From Streptomyces griseofuscus (GTDB lineage Bacteria; Actinomycetota; Actinomycetes; Streptomycetales; Streptomycetaceae): a stretch of DNA of 64,000 nucleotides. Location of the stretch: the NCBI RefSeq assembly GCF_014673495.1, contig NZ_CP051006.1, positions 8,555,001 to 8,619,000 of the forward strand. The letters are read 5' to 3'. This document shows positions 50,758-58,153 of this stretch, piece by piece. Each line of letters starts with the position of its first letter. Positions within the stretch are counted from its first letter, which is position 1. The notes beneath the pieces are model-generated. The model saw nothing but the letters and a program-made list of their open reading frames with translations, was not told the DNA's origin and searched no databases. Both the position numbers and the translations under genes were made by a program.

Positions 50758-50955
50758 ATGAAGCGCGCCGGCCGCACCTCGTGCGACGAGTACCGCTTCG
50801 CCTCCTCCCACGAGGGCGACACTCATCTCCCCGCCAAGCAGCGGGAGATCACCTGGGTCGACGTCAGCGAGAACAAGTCCCAGGGCGGACGCATCACCGC
50901 CTGGCGCGGCAAGACGCACTTCATGGCAGGCGATCCCTTCTACGTGATCGCCTGA
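50758..50955 (+). CDS. NucA/NucB-type DNase fragment
   Basis: 65 aa from ATG 50758 to TGA 50953-50955. TSCDEYRFASSHEGD and the end GRITAWRGKTHFMAGDPFYV follow the NucA/NucB DNase pattern (CDEYPFAST..., DGDxFYV), with the catalytic Asp-Glu pair of CDEY. The normal domain is about 100 residues and usually follows a signal peptide or a toxin delivery domain; here the N-terminal third is missing and no ribosome site precedes the ATG. It is most likely a broken secreted nuclease or a displaced toxin tip. Confidence 0.55.
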   Translation: MKRAGRTSCDEYRFASSHEGDTHLPAKQREITWVDVSENKSQGGRITAWRGKTHFMAGDPFYVIA

Positions 50956-51112
50956 CCGCGCTTGGAGTCACCGCCTGACGAGGTGCCCCGCCCCCGAAGT
51001 ACCCGGGAGCGGGGCACTCTCGCTCCGGTGGAAGAACAGCGCGATCTGCTGGAGCACGCGGTGGTTGTCCAGCTTGTCGGTCCTCGGGAGGATGTCGCGC
51101 AGATCCTGCGGG

Positions 51113-51703
51113 TCACGGGGTCGGCGTGGGTCGGGGCGCCGTGTGGCAGAGGCCGTCGAGGAGCAGGTCGAGGAGGCGGCCGGCGCGTTCGCGGTGGCCG
51201 GGAGCGCTGGTCACCAGCGCGAGGCCGGAAAGGCTGAAGCCGACGTCGAGGGGGTCGATGTCGGAGCGCAGGAGGCCGGCATCGGCACCCGCGTGCAGCA
51301 GGGTACTGATGGCGGTGCCGAGCCTGTCGAGGGTCTCTGCGAAGGGGTCGGCACCGGTGGCGACCGCGGCCCGCAGGGCGTCCGCCATGCCGTGCTTGGC
51401 GGCCAGGTAGTCGATGAACCTGTCCATCCACAGCCGTAGCGCCCGGTCCGGCGGGTGGCCGGCCAGCAGGTCGGCGGCGCTGTCGCAGACCCGGGCCAGC
51501 TCGTTGCGGTAGGCCGCCTCGACCAGTGCCTCACGAGTCGGGAAGTGGCGGTAGAGCGTGGCCGAGCCGACGCCCGCCGCCTTGGCGATCGTGTCGATCG
51601 CGACGTCCGCGCCCTTCTCGGAGAAGGAGCGGACTGCTGCTTCGAGGATGCGCTCCCGGTTGCGCCGGGCATCGGCGCGCAGCACGTTCGGCTGGGCGGT
51701 CAC
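51113..51703 (-). CDS. TetR-family transcriptional regulator
   Basis: 196 aa, GTG 51703. N-terminal HTH (about 14-62): RERILEAAVRSFSEKGADVA, IDTIAKAAGVGSATLYRHFP, TREALVEAAY. The C-terminal helical domain (65-190) has LRLWMDRFIDYLAAKHGMAD and LLRSDIDPLDVGFSLSGLAL and matches the SbtR-like/TetR class often paired with SDR enzymes. It is divergent from an SDR gene, now broken, with two copies of a 20-bp operator in between (51740-51792), so it should repress that unit and itself. Confidence 0.9.
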   Translation of the reverse strand: MTAQPNVLRADARRNRERILEAAVRSFSEKGADVAIDTIAKAAGVGSATLYRHFPTREALVEAAYRNELARVCDSAADLLAGHPPDRALRLWMDRFIDYLAAKHGMADALRAAVATGADPFAETLDRLGTAISTLLHAGADAGLLRSDIDPLDVGFSLSGLALVTSAPGHRERAGRLLDLLLDGLCHTAPRPTPTP

Positions 51704-51739
51704 GTGTGCTCCCTTCGTTCGGGACCAGTCTAACTGGAC

Positions 51740-51792
51740 AACCGGGGAGTTCCCCGCTTACCGTTCGAGGTGAACCGGGGAACTCCCCGGTT
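51740..51792. promoter_or_regulatory. Twin TetR operators
   Basis: Site one AACCGGGGAGTTCCCCGCTT (51740-51759), site two AACCGGGGAACTCCCCGGTT (51773-51792). Both have arms AACCGGGGA and TCCCCGGTT (one mismatch in site one) with a 2-base centre, and lie 33 bp apart in the gap between the divergent TetR and SDR genes. A further small palindrome CCAGT-CTA-ACTGG is at 51725-51737. Confidence 0.75.
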
Positions 51793-51834
51793 ACGGGCGC
51801 GGCCCGTCACGCTCCCCAGCTGAGGAAGACCCGT

Positions 51835-52209
51835 ATGACCTCCCCGAAGACCGTCCTGATTACCGGCACATCCTCCGGTATCGGCCTGGCCGCCGCCGTC
51901 GGCGCGGCCCGGGCCGGCTGGACGACCATCGCGACCATGCGCGACACCAGGAAGGCCGACGCCCTGCGCAAGGCCGCTGCCGAGGCGGACGTGGCCGACC
52001 GCATCCAGGTCAAGCGCCTGGACGTGACCGACCCGGAGAGCATCGCCGCCTGCCTGCACGAGGTCGTGGCCGAGTACGGCGGTCTGGACGCTCTGATCAA
52101 CAACGCCGGAGCCGCCCAGGTCGGCACCATCGAACAGAGCAGCCTGGACCCCGCGCGGAGAACAGGCGCGCCGTCACGGCGCCGGTGCCGGAGCTGGCGC
52201 CGGCGATGA
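51835..52209 (+). pseudogene. SDR gene truncated by an inverted SDR piece
   Basis: ATG 51835 (GAGGAAGACCC upstream). SPKTVLITGTSSGIGLAAAV has the TGxxxGIG cofactor loop; then TIATMRDTRKADALRKAAAE, KRLDVTDPESIAACLHEVVA and LDALINNAGAAQVGTIEQ with the NNAG motif. After about residue 105 (52150) the sequence turns into the reverse complement of another SDR N-terminus (see next entry), so the Ser-Tyr-Lys catalytic part is absent and the remaining frame is meaningless. Confidence 0.8.
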
Positions 52210-52228
52210 CGATCAGGGGCTTGGCCAT
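52150..52228 (-). pseudogene. SDR N-terminal scrap, head-to-head with the previous gene
   Basis: ATG 52228 on the minus strand: MAKPLIVIAGASSGTGAVTA then RLFSARG. A different SDR-type start with the GASSGxG loop. It runs only about 25 codons before meeting the end of the plus-strand SDR relic. Confidence 0.65.
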
Positions 52229-52416
52229 GGGGGAGTCCTTCCGGAAAGACATGTCGGATCCGTACTCCTGAAGAGCACCGCTCTGGCCCCCGCCGGTGCC
52301 GGTACGGGGGCCCGGGGCCCGCCGGGGCCTTACAGGCCCCCCTCCGCAGTTGCCCGGAGCTCCGCATGCCGTCCTAGCCCGGGGAAACGAGTACATCAGC
52401 GGAGCGCGGAACCAAT
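52229..52416. other. Short intergenic stretch
   Basis: Likely 5' region of the minus-strand SDR scrap and debris. GGGGCCCGGGGCCCGCC-type GC runs around 52310. No gene. Confidence 0.35.
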
Positions 52417-53080
52417 TTGGAGCCGCGCGACCTCCTTCGCTCCCGCCGGGCGCGGATCCGACCCGACGAGGCCGGGCTGCCCGCGCATGACGGCCGGCGC
52501 CGGGTACCAGGACTGCTGAACCCCTCCACCGCCGTGCTCCACCGTGGCCCGAGACCTGAGGCCCGCCCCGCCGAGCGCCTTCCACCTGTTCGACTCGGCC
52601 AGACCCAGACCCAGACCCAGACCCAGACCGCGGCCCGCACCGACCCCGCGGGTACGTCCCGGACTGCTGCGTGTCCTGGACCCCACCGCCCACGGCATCC
52701 TCGCCGCCTGGGAGGCGGCCGCCCGCAGCACCACGGCCGCTCTGAGTCTCTACGCCGGCCGCCACCCGTACGATGCGCGCCTGGCCGAACTGATCGGCGA
52801 ACTGTGCGTGCGGGACGAGGGCTTCCGCCAGTGGTGGGCCGACCGCGATGTACTCGAACACACCCACGGCACCAAGCTCTACCGCCACTTGCTCGTCGGC
52901 GAGCTCACCTTCGAATACGAGACCCTCACCGTCCCCGACGACGCCGGCCAAGCCCTCTGTCTCTACACCGCACAACCCGACAGCCCCTCCGATCACGCCC
53001 TGTGCCTCCTCGCCGGGGGGTCGGCCCCCGCTCACCCGGCCGAGGACCGCGCATGTTCGTCCAGCCCGCCCAGCCCCTGA
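52417..53080 (+). pseudogene. MmyB-type XRE regulator with deleted HTH
   Basis: Start region (frame one): LRSRRARIRPDEAGLPAHDG then RRRVPGL, the usual N-terminus of Streptomyces HTH/MmyB regulators (FLRxRRxRxxPxxxGLPxxGRRRVPGLRREEVA). The HTH helices that should follow are gone. The sequence resumes in frame two at FHLFDSARPRPRPRP, then PRVRPGLLRVLDPTAHGILA and the MmyB ligand domain: CVRDEGFRQWWADRDVLEHT, HGTKLYRHLLVGELTFEYET and LTVPDDAGQALCLYTAQPDS. The end is frameshifted after LCLLAG. Unable to bind DNA as it stands. Confidence 0.75.
52597..52630 (+). repeat. Hexanucleotide tandem repeat (CAGACC)n
   Basis: At least five units of CCAGAC/CAGACC in a row inside the MmyB-type relic, giving a run of alternating Arg and Pro (RPRPRPRP). 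It lies exactly where the HTH deletion rejoins, so it may have arisen by slippage during or after that event. Confidence 0.8.
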
Positions 53081-53215
53081 ACCGCCCTCCCCGCGCCCGG
53101 TCCCGAAGGGGCACACCCTGGCCGCACCCCCGACGGCGACTGCCGTGAAGGCCGTATGAGCAGCCCCTGCCGGGGTACGCGTGGTGCATCGTCCGTTGAC
53201 CTGAGGAGATGTCAA

Positions 53216-53641
53216 ATGTCTGCGTCGCTGGTGGAAACTGTTGATCTCCAGGCTCCTGTTTCCGTCGCCTGGGCGCTGTGGAGCGATGTGACCCGGTGGC
53301 CGAAGTTCCTGAGTCATGTGGCCAGGGTGGACAAGCTGGACGGGCAGCGCTTCGCATGGAAGCTGGAACTGCCCGGAGCTGACAAGGCATTCGTCGCGGA
53401 GCTCACCGAGGTGATCCCCGAAGACCGCATCGCCTGGCGCACCGTCGAAGGTGTCGATCACGCCGGAGTGGTCACCTTCCACCGCCTGAGCGACACGACG
53501 AGTCGTGTCACCCTGCAGATCGAGTACGACCCGAAGGGATTCGTCGAGCATCTCGGCGCCCTGACCAATCTCGATTCGACGCTCGCCAACTACGATCTCG
53601 GCGAATTCCAGAAGCTTGCTGAGGCAACCGCCTCCTCCTGA
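53216..53641 (+). CDS. SRPBCC (START-like) cyclase/dehydrase family protein
   Basis: 141 aa, ATG 53216 with TGAGGAG upstream. One helix-grip domain: VETVDLQAPVSVAWALWSDV, TRWPKFLSHVARVDKLDGQR, VAELTEVIPEDRIAWRTVEG, VDHAGVVTFHRLSDTTSRVT and LQIEYDPKGFVEHLGALTNL. The pattern WSDxxRWPxFL...V...D...W is that of polyketide cyclase/dehydrase-like SRPBCC proteins, which bind hydrophobic ligands. No polyketide genes are near; many such stand-alone proteins in Streptomyces have no known ligand. Length and fold look complete. Monocistronic, convergent with the DHFR-like gene. Confidence 0.82.
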   Translation: MSASLVETVDLQAPVSVAWALWSDVTRWPKFLSHVARVDKLDGQRFAWKLELPGADKAFVAELTEVIPEDRIAWRTVEGVDHAGVVTFHRLSDTTSRVTLQIEYDPKGFVEHLGALTNLDSTLANYDLGEFQKLAEATASS

Positions 53642-53909
53642 CCCAGCCGGGCGCGTCCGGCCGCCGCACGAACGGGACATCACCGACGCGGCGGCCGGAG
53701 GCTCGAACGCAGCCGTGCGGACGGCCTCGTACCGACATCCCGGCCCGCCGCGCACACCACGACTGCCCCGTGGAGACACATCTCCAGACCGGCAGGGGTA
53801 GGGCCAACGCATGAGGGCCGTGCCCACCCCGATCGGCCACCACACACGCCACCCCCGGTCGGATTATCCCGGCTTGGGGTGCCACGACGGTGAAGGGGCG
53901 GGACGCTGC

Positions 53910-54476
53910 TCAGTGCCTCGTTTCGTATCTCGTCAGGACCACGCCGTCGGGGAAGGCCCGCGTCTCCACCAGGTTCAGGTTCACCCAGCTGTCCAGCGCG
54001 GTGAAGAACGGCGTGCCGGCGCCCACCAGCACCGGATGGACGGCGATCACGTATTCGTCGATCAGCCCGGCGCGCATGGCCGCCCCTGCGAGGGTTGCGC
54101 CGCCGATGTTCATCGGGCCGCCGTCCTCGGCCTTGAGCCGGATGATCTCGGCGATCGCGTCGCCGGTGACCAGGCGGGTGTTCCAGTCGGCCTTCTTGAT
54201 CGTCGAGGAGAACACCACCTTCGGAGTGTCCCGCCAGTTGCGGGCGAACTCGATCTCGGCAGGAGTGGCGTTGGGGTCCTGGTCGCCGGTCGGCCAGTAG
54301 GAGCTCATCGCTTCCCAAAGCTTGCGCCCGTACAGGGACAGGCCACTCGCCTGTTCGTGGTCGAGCCACCACTGGAAGAGCTCGTGGCTCGGCGGTCCGC
54401 TCCAGCCGATGTCGTCGTCGGCCGCGGCGATGTAGCCGTCCAGCGTCAGGTTCATGCCGTAGACCAGTTTCCGCAC
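53910..54476 (-). CDS. RibD C-terminal/dihydrofolate-reductase-like protein
   Basis: 188 aa; GTG 54476 with GGGAGG seven bases upstream. RKLVYGMNLTLDGYIAAADD, LYGRKLWEAMSSYWP, KVVFSSTIKKADWNTRLVTG, GGPMNIGGATLAGAAMRAGL, IDEYVIAVHPVLVGAGTPFF and the end ETRAFPDGVVLTRYE: the block order of the RibD_C/DHFR fold (YxxMSLDGxIA, GRxTWE, V.S.T, GGAxLxxxLLxxGLVDE, HPVxLGxGxPLF). These NADPH-binding reductases act on pterin-like or unknown substrates; this stand-alone type is not the riboflavin enzyme itself. No neighbour suggests a pathway. Confidence 0.85.
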   Translation of the reverse strand: MRKLVYGMNLTLDGYIAAADDDIGWSGPPSHELFQWWLDHEQASGLSLYGRKLWEAMSSYWPTGDQDPNATPAEIEFARNWRDTPKVVFSSTIKKADWNTRLVTGDAIAEIIRLKAEDGGPMNIGGATLAGAAMRAGLIDEYVIAVHPVLVGAGTPFFTALDSWVNLNLVETRAFPDGVVLTRYETRH

Positions 54477-54788
54477 GGCCCAGCCTCCCGTCTCGTGGGT
54501 GTCCGGCGTACAGACCAGAGTGAGTCGGGAAACTCATCGATGCGCGATCCGGGCTCGCCGACAGTCTTCGTGCCCGGGACCCAGCGTGGTGCACTCGACC
54601 GCCACGGGCAGGCGTCCGATCTCGACCTTGTCCTCGCGAAGAGTTGCCATGGATGTGTGAAACTGCCGGGCACGTCCAGGGCCTTGGCGTTCGACGCGGA
54701 ATCCCGGCGCCCTGAACGTAGTCCCCCGACGCATCCGCCGCACGGCACGGAGCGGCGCTGGAGCGCGCCGAAGCTGGGCGCGGCCACC
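54477..54788. other. Intergenic, one weak small frame
   Basis: Holds the 5' region of the DHFR-like gene. A minus frame MATLREDKVEIGRLPVAVEC-TTLGPG (ATG near 54650, 38 codons) looks tidy but has no ribosome site and no known relatives. Nothing else seen. Confidence 0.3.
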
Positions 54789-55246
54789 GGCGTCGGCCCT
54801 GCTGGACGCTGCCGACCGGCTCGCTGAACGCGCCACCACCGAGTCCTGGACACATCAGGAGTCTGGCCGCCTGCCTGCAGCGCGAGGTCGCCGCCCGAGA
54901 GGCGCATGGCGGAGAGGGTCGCATCCGCGTGGCCCGTTTCCCCGCCCGCAAGACCTTGGAGGAGTTCGACTTCGCTCACCTGCGCGGGCTGAAACGGGAG
55001 GCGGTGGCCCATTTGAGCACCCTGGATTTCATCACCGGCAAGGAGAACGTGGTCTTCCTCGGCCCGCCCGGCACCGGCAAGACACACCTGGCCATCGCCC
55101 TGGGGATCTCCGCCTGCCAGGCCGGACACCGCGTCGCGTTCGCCACCGCCTGCCAGTGGGTCGACCGTCTCGTCCATCACGCCGATGTGCTCTCCTTGAA
55201 GGGAGACTCCTACCGACTCAAAGACCGCGACATCGGCCGGCACACC
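54789..55246 (+). pseudogene. IS21-family helper ATPase (IstB-like), internally deleted
   Basis: Plus strand: ALLDAADRLAERATTESWTH, then (shifted) LAACLQREVAAREAHGGEG, RIRVARFPARKTLEEFDFAH, LRGLKREAVAHLSTLDFITG and the Walker A site VVFLGPPGTGKTHLAIALGI. After ATACQWVDRL it jumps directly to VHHADVLSLKGDSYRLKDRD, the normal C-terminus; the Walker B part (about 70 residues, normally between two DRL-containing segments) is missing. A frameshift also separates the first block. It cannot hydrolyse ATP or assist transposition. Confidence 0.8.
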
Positions 55247-55332
55247 AAGCGCGGCAACCGGATAAAACAACTACTCACACGGGGTCAAAACTCACCGACC
55301 CCAAGGGGGTCCAGGTTCAGAGACCGCCGACA
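55247..55332. repeat. Probable right end of the IS21-type element
   Basis: GGGGTCAAAACTCACCGACC followed by CCAAGGGGGTCCAGGTTCAG and AGACCGCCGACAG. GGGGTCAAAACT-type end repeats just after istB are typical of this IS group. The element's left end was not found. Confidence 0.5.
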
Positions 55333-55850
55333 GGGAAGTACGGGTAGGCCGCTGCCTTGCCGCTCGCCGCGTCCCAGCCGACCAGATCTACCGCTTCTCA
55401 CACAGCCCCTCGGTCGCGCGGGCAGGCGGAGCGAGTGCTGGAGGCAGAGGCGCGGTGATGGAGAGGCCGGGCACAGCGCCAGGATTTTCTCGCAGACGGC
55501 CTCTGACTCTTGCCGTCCGGCCTGTGGCCCGGTGCAGATGCTCCAGCACGGTTACGTGGTTGTTCAGCCGGTCCCGGTGGCGTCATCCCGGCCACTCCGG
55601 CATGCCGTGCGTGAGCCACCAGAGATCACGTAAACCGCGAGAAGTAGCAGTAGTGAGTAAAAGGCCACGCAGGCAAGGATCGCCATCACTGCGCCCAGGC
55701 CAACTCGTTCCTCCTCGCATTCCCTGGTGCGGAAGCGGATGGAACGCTTGTGCACTGCACTGCTGCGCTTGCCGGTCAGGCGATGCCAGCCTCGCATAAC
55801 GCCATGGTCCGCCACGTTGGTGGGAGATGCATCGTGCGGAGGGGGCTGCG
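55333..55850. other. Intergenic with one possible small membrane peptide
   Basis: Between the IS end and crtU. A small minus-strand frame (55564-55686) is listed separately. Otherwise no supported feature; a convincing terminator for the crtYTU operon was not seen. Confidence 0.35.
55564..55686 (-). CDS. Possible small membrane peptide
   Basis: 40 codons from ATG 55686: MAILACVAFYSLLLLLAVYV-ISGG then a basic tail SRTACRSGRDD. One clear membrane helix. A GAGGAGG lies about 20 bases upstream of the ATG, too far for normal use, though a GTG one codon earlier is no closer. It sits downstream of crtU on the same strand. Could be chance; no relatives recognised. Confidence 0.3.
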   Translation of the reverse strand: MAILACVAFYSLLLLLAVYVISGGSRTACRSGRDDATGTG

Positions 55851-57428
55851 TCAGCCCGAGTGTCTGCGGACGGTGGGCGTGAGTTCCCGTGCGGCCAGGG
55901 CCCTCAACATCGCGTTGCGACCGCGGTCCGGTACCGTCCACAGCGTCTGACCCCGTACCTCCCATAGTTCCAGCAGGGCGTTGGCCGCGAGAAAGCCGGT
56001 GGTGGCTGCTCGTTCCATGAGTGCGACGGGCAGGTCGGTGCGGACCAGGTCGCCGGCCATGACCAGCCGCGGGTGCGCAGTGCGGACGGTGGGTCGGTCG
56101 CGGTAGCCGCCCACCGGGAAGAGGGGACAGTCCGCATTCCATTCGTGGCGGGCGTCCAGGACCGTGGCTGTGCTGGTCTCCGGATACACCTGGTGGAGTT
56201 GGCCGAGCAGGCGCTTGTGTTCGACCTCCCGGACGGCTCCAGGTGGCATGGCGTAGGCGTGCAGTTCGACGACAGAACCCCCGGTGCGCGCTCTCCAGCG
56301 GGCCGCCTCGTCCTCATAGCGTTCCAGCACGCTGATGTTGTCGAGGGTGCCGAAGCCACTGGTACCGAGGAAGCCGGGCCGATCGGGTGCGACCGGGCGG
56401 TCCAACCACAGGCGGCTGACCAGGAACGGCGGAGCGGTGCGCAGCCGCCCGATCCGCTCCCGCCAGGGCGCGTCGCCCAGCTGCCCGCAGTTCTCGACCA
56501 GCGAGCGCAGCCCCGCGCTGTCCAGAGCGAGGACGACGCCGTCGTAGGGGCGCTCCTCCCGTTCGGAAGCCACAACGAAACCGCCGTCCGGGGTGGGCGC
56601 GATGTGCTCGACGGCCACGCCGAGGTGCACCTCCGTGCGGTGACGGGTGAGGTAGCCGGCGAGCGGATCCCACAAGGCGGCCGCGAAAGGGGCGCTGGGT
56701 ACGTCGAAGAGCAGCCCTTCGGCGGAGCCAAGGAAGTAGATGTGGAACATCAATGCCATCTCGGCCGCGGACAAGTGCCGCGGGTCGGCGAAGAAGCTGC
56801 GGGAGAACACTTCGAAGGCCAGGTGCCGGGCGCTGTCGGGGAAACACACGGCGTCCAGGAAGTCGTGCGCGCTGATGCCGTCCAGTCGGTCGTACACCTG
56901 CGGCACCCGCACGTCGAGCAGCGGGAGGGCCGCCAGAGGGTTCATGGCACGCAGGTCGGCGAGCCGGAAGGAGGAGCTGAGTGCGACGAAGCCGAGCGCG
57001 CTGAGCGGCGGGGTACGCGGGACGTACCGGAAACTGTCGTGCAGGCCGTCGGCGTGGAGCAGCGGGTAGTCGGGGAGACCGGTGAGCCGCTGAAGGCCGG
57101 GGTCGGTGCGGCGCAGGAGTCCGCGCAGGTTGTAGTACTGGCGGAAGAAGGCGTGGAAGCCGCGGCTCATGGTGACCGTGGTGCCGTCGCGCAGTTCGCT
57201 CGGCCATCCGCCGACTCGGCCGCCAAGGTACGGCCGCTTCTCGTACAGGGTGACGGACACGCCGCGCTCGGCGAGCACGGTGGCGGCGGCCAGGCCGGCG
57301 ATGCCGGCGCCGACCACCGCCACCGATGGTGGGGTGCCCTGCACCCGGGGGGTTCCGGACGGGGCGGGCAGCACGAGTGCCCGCCGGTCGCGCCCCCGGC
57401 GCGCGGCGCCCTGTCGCGGCGACCTCAT
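55851..57428 (-). CDS. crtU: Carotene desaturase/aromatase-like FAD enzyme
   Basis: 525 aa; ATG 57428 overlaps the crtT stop, so it is the third, coupled gene of crtY-crtT-crtU. After a 34-residue basic leader the FAD-binding loop SVAVVGAGIAGLAAATVLAE appears (35-54), with the CrtI-like block LYEKRPYLGGRVGGW, RGFHAFFRQYYNLRGLLRR, and a C-terminal FAD contact HPRLVMAGDLVRTDLPVALM-ERAATTGFLAANALL. The RGFHAFFRQYYNLR motif and length fit the CrtU type, which in Streptomyces turns beta-carotene into the aromatic isorenieratene by desaturation and methyl migration. Position in the cluster supports this. Membrane-associated, FAD-dependent. Confidence 0.85.
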   Translation of the reverse strand: MRSPRQGAARRGRDRRALVLPAPSGTPRVQGTPPSVAVVGAGIAGLAAATVLAERGVSVTLYEKRPYLGGRVGGWPSELRDGTTVTMSRGFHAFFRQYYNLRGLLRRTDPGLQRLTGLPDYPLLHADGLHDSFRYVPRTPPLSALGFVALSSSFRLADLRAMNPLAALPLLDVRVPQVYDRLDGISAHDFLDAVCFPDSARHLAFEVFSRSFFADPRHLSAAEMALMFHIYFLGSAEGLLFDVPSAPFAAALWDPLAGYLTRHRTEVHLGVAVEHIAPTPDGGFVVASEREERPYDGVVLALDSAGLRSLVENCGQLGDAPWRERIGRLRTAPPFLVSRLWLDRPVAPDRPGFLGTSGFGTLDNISVLERYEDEAARWRARTGGSVVELHAYAMPPGAVREVEHKRLLGQLHQVYPETSTATVLDARHEWNADCPLFPVGGYRDRPTVRTAHPRLVMAGDLVRTDLPVALMERAATTGFLAANALLELWEVRGQTLWTVPDRGRNAMLRALAARELTPTVRRHSG

Positions 57429-58153
57429 GCGTTTCGCCCGTGGTCGTGCGCTCGGCAGGCGAGGAAGGTGTGAGTGATGCCCGTCTGCCAGCCTGGCAGA
57501 GGCAGGGAGCGGACCTTGTCGAAGCCGGCCGCGTCGAGCCGCCGCGCGAAACAGGAAGCGGTGTCGAAATCCAGCACGCTGCGCCACAGGTGCCGGTACA
57601 GCGGGCCGTCCCCCAGCAGGGTCGCGACAGGCTGTACGAGACCTCTGCATACCAGCGTCCACACCGCGCGGTCGGTGTGGCGTCCGCTCAGGGTGTACTC
57701 GTGCACGGCGAGACGGCCGCCCGGCCGCAGCAGCTCGCGCACGGTGGCGAGGACAGCGTCGGGATCGGTGACGTTGCGGAAGAGGTAGGCGGCGAGCACC
57801 GCGTCGAAGGGGCCACGCACCCCCGCTTGGTGCAGCTGCTCGGCGGGGGAGTGGACGAAGGTCACCCCGTCCGCCCACGGCTTGGCCGCGGCTCGCTGGA
57901 GCATGCCGGCCGAGGCGTCCGCGGCTGTGATGCGGGCGGCGGGCAGGACGGAGCGCAACGCGGCGGTGGAGGCGCCGGTGCCGCAGCCGAGGTCGAGCAG
58001 GCGTAGTCCTTGGCCGGGTACGGGCAGGCCGAGTCGGCGCACCGAGCGGCGCAGGTGGGCGTGGTAACCGGGGTTGGCGGCCACAAGCGTGTCGTACGTG
58101 CGGGAGGCGTGATCGAAAGCGGCGGCGAGGTGGTCGTCGCGCAGCTGCGTCAT
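57425..58153 (-). CDS. crtT: SAM-dependent methyltransferase of the carotenoid cluster
   Basis: 242 aa; ATG 58153 overlaps the crtY stop and its own stop overlaps the crtU start. Class I methyltransferase: AAFDHASRTYDTLVAANPGY, motif I LRLLDLGCGTGASTAAL (51-67), ITAADASAGMLQRA, FDAVLAAYLFRNVTDPDAVL and LLRPGGRLAVHEYTLSGR, similar to UbiE/menaquinone-type enzymes. In S. griseus-type clusters a gene with this position and domain is called crtT; its exact contribution to isorenieratene formation is not something I can state. Cytoplasmic; coupled translation with both neighbours. Confidence 0.85.
   Translation of the reverse strand: MTQLRDDHLAAAFDHASRTYDTLVAANPGYHAHLRRSVRRLGLPVPGQGLRLLDLGCGTGASTAALRSVLPAARITAADASAGMLQRAAAKPWADGVTFVHSPAEQLHQAGVRGPFDAVLAAYLFRNVTDPDAVLATVRELLRPGGRLAVHEYTLSGRHTDRAVWTLVCRGLVQPVATLLGDGPLYRHLWRSVLDFDTASCFARRLDAAGFDKVRSLPLPGWQTGITHTFLACRAHDHGRNA

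Noticed and set aside
50758..50955. DNase fragment as the toxin partner of the Imm49 protein
   Set aside because: 24 kb apart, different strands of evidence, and no known pairing between these two families that I can state.
52597..52630. CAGACC repeats as a CRISPR or regulatory array
   Set aside because: Six-base perfect tandem units without spacers, inside a coding relic; a microsatellite, not a CRISPR.
54534..54650. Small minus-strand frame of 38 codons
   Set aside because: Tidy sequence but no ribosome site, no relatives known, in the region of the DHFR-like promoter; left as an intergenic remark.
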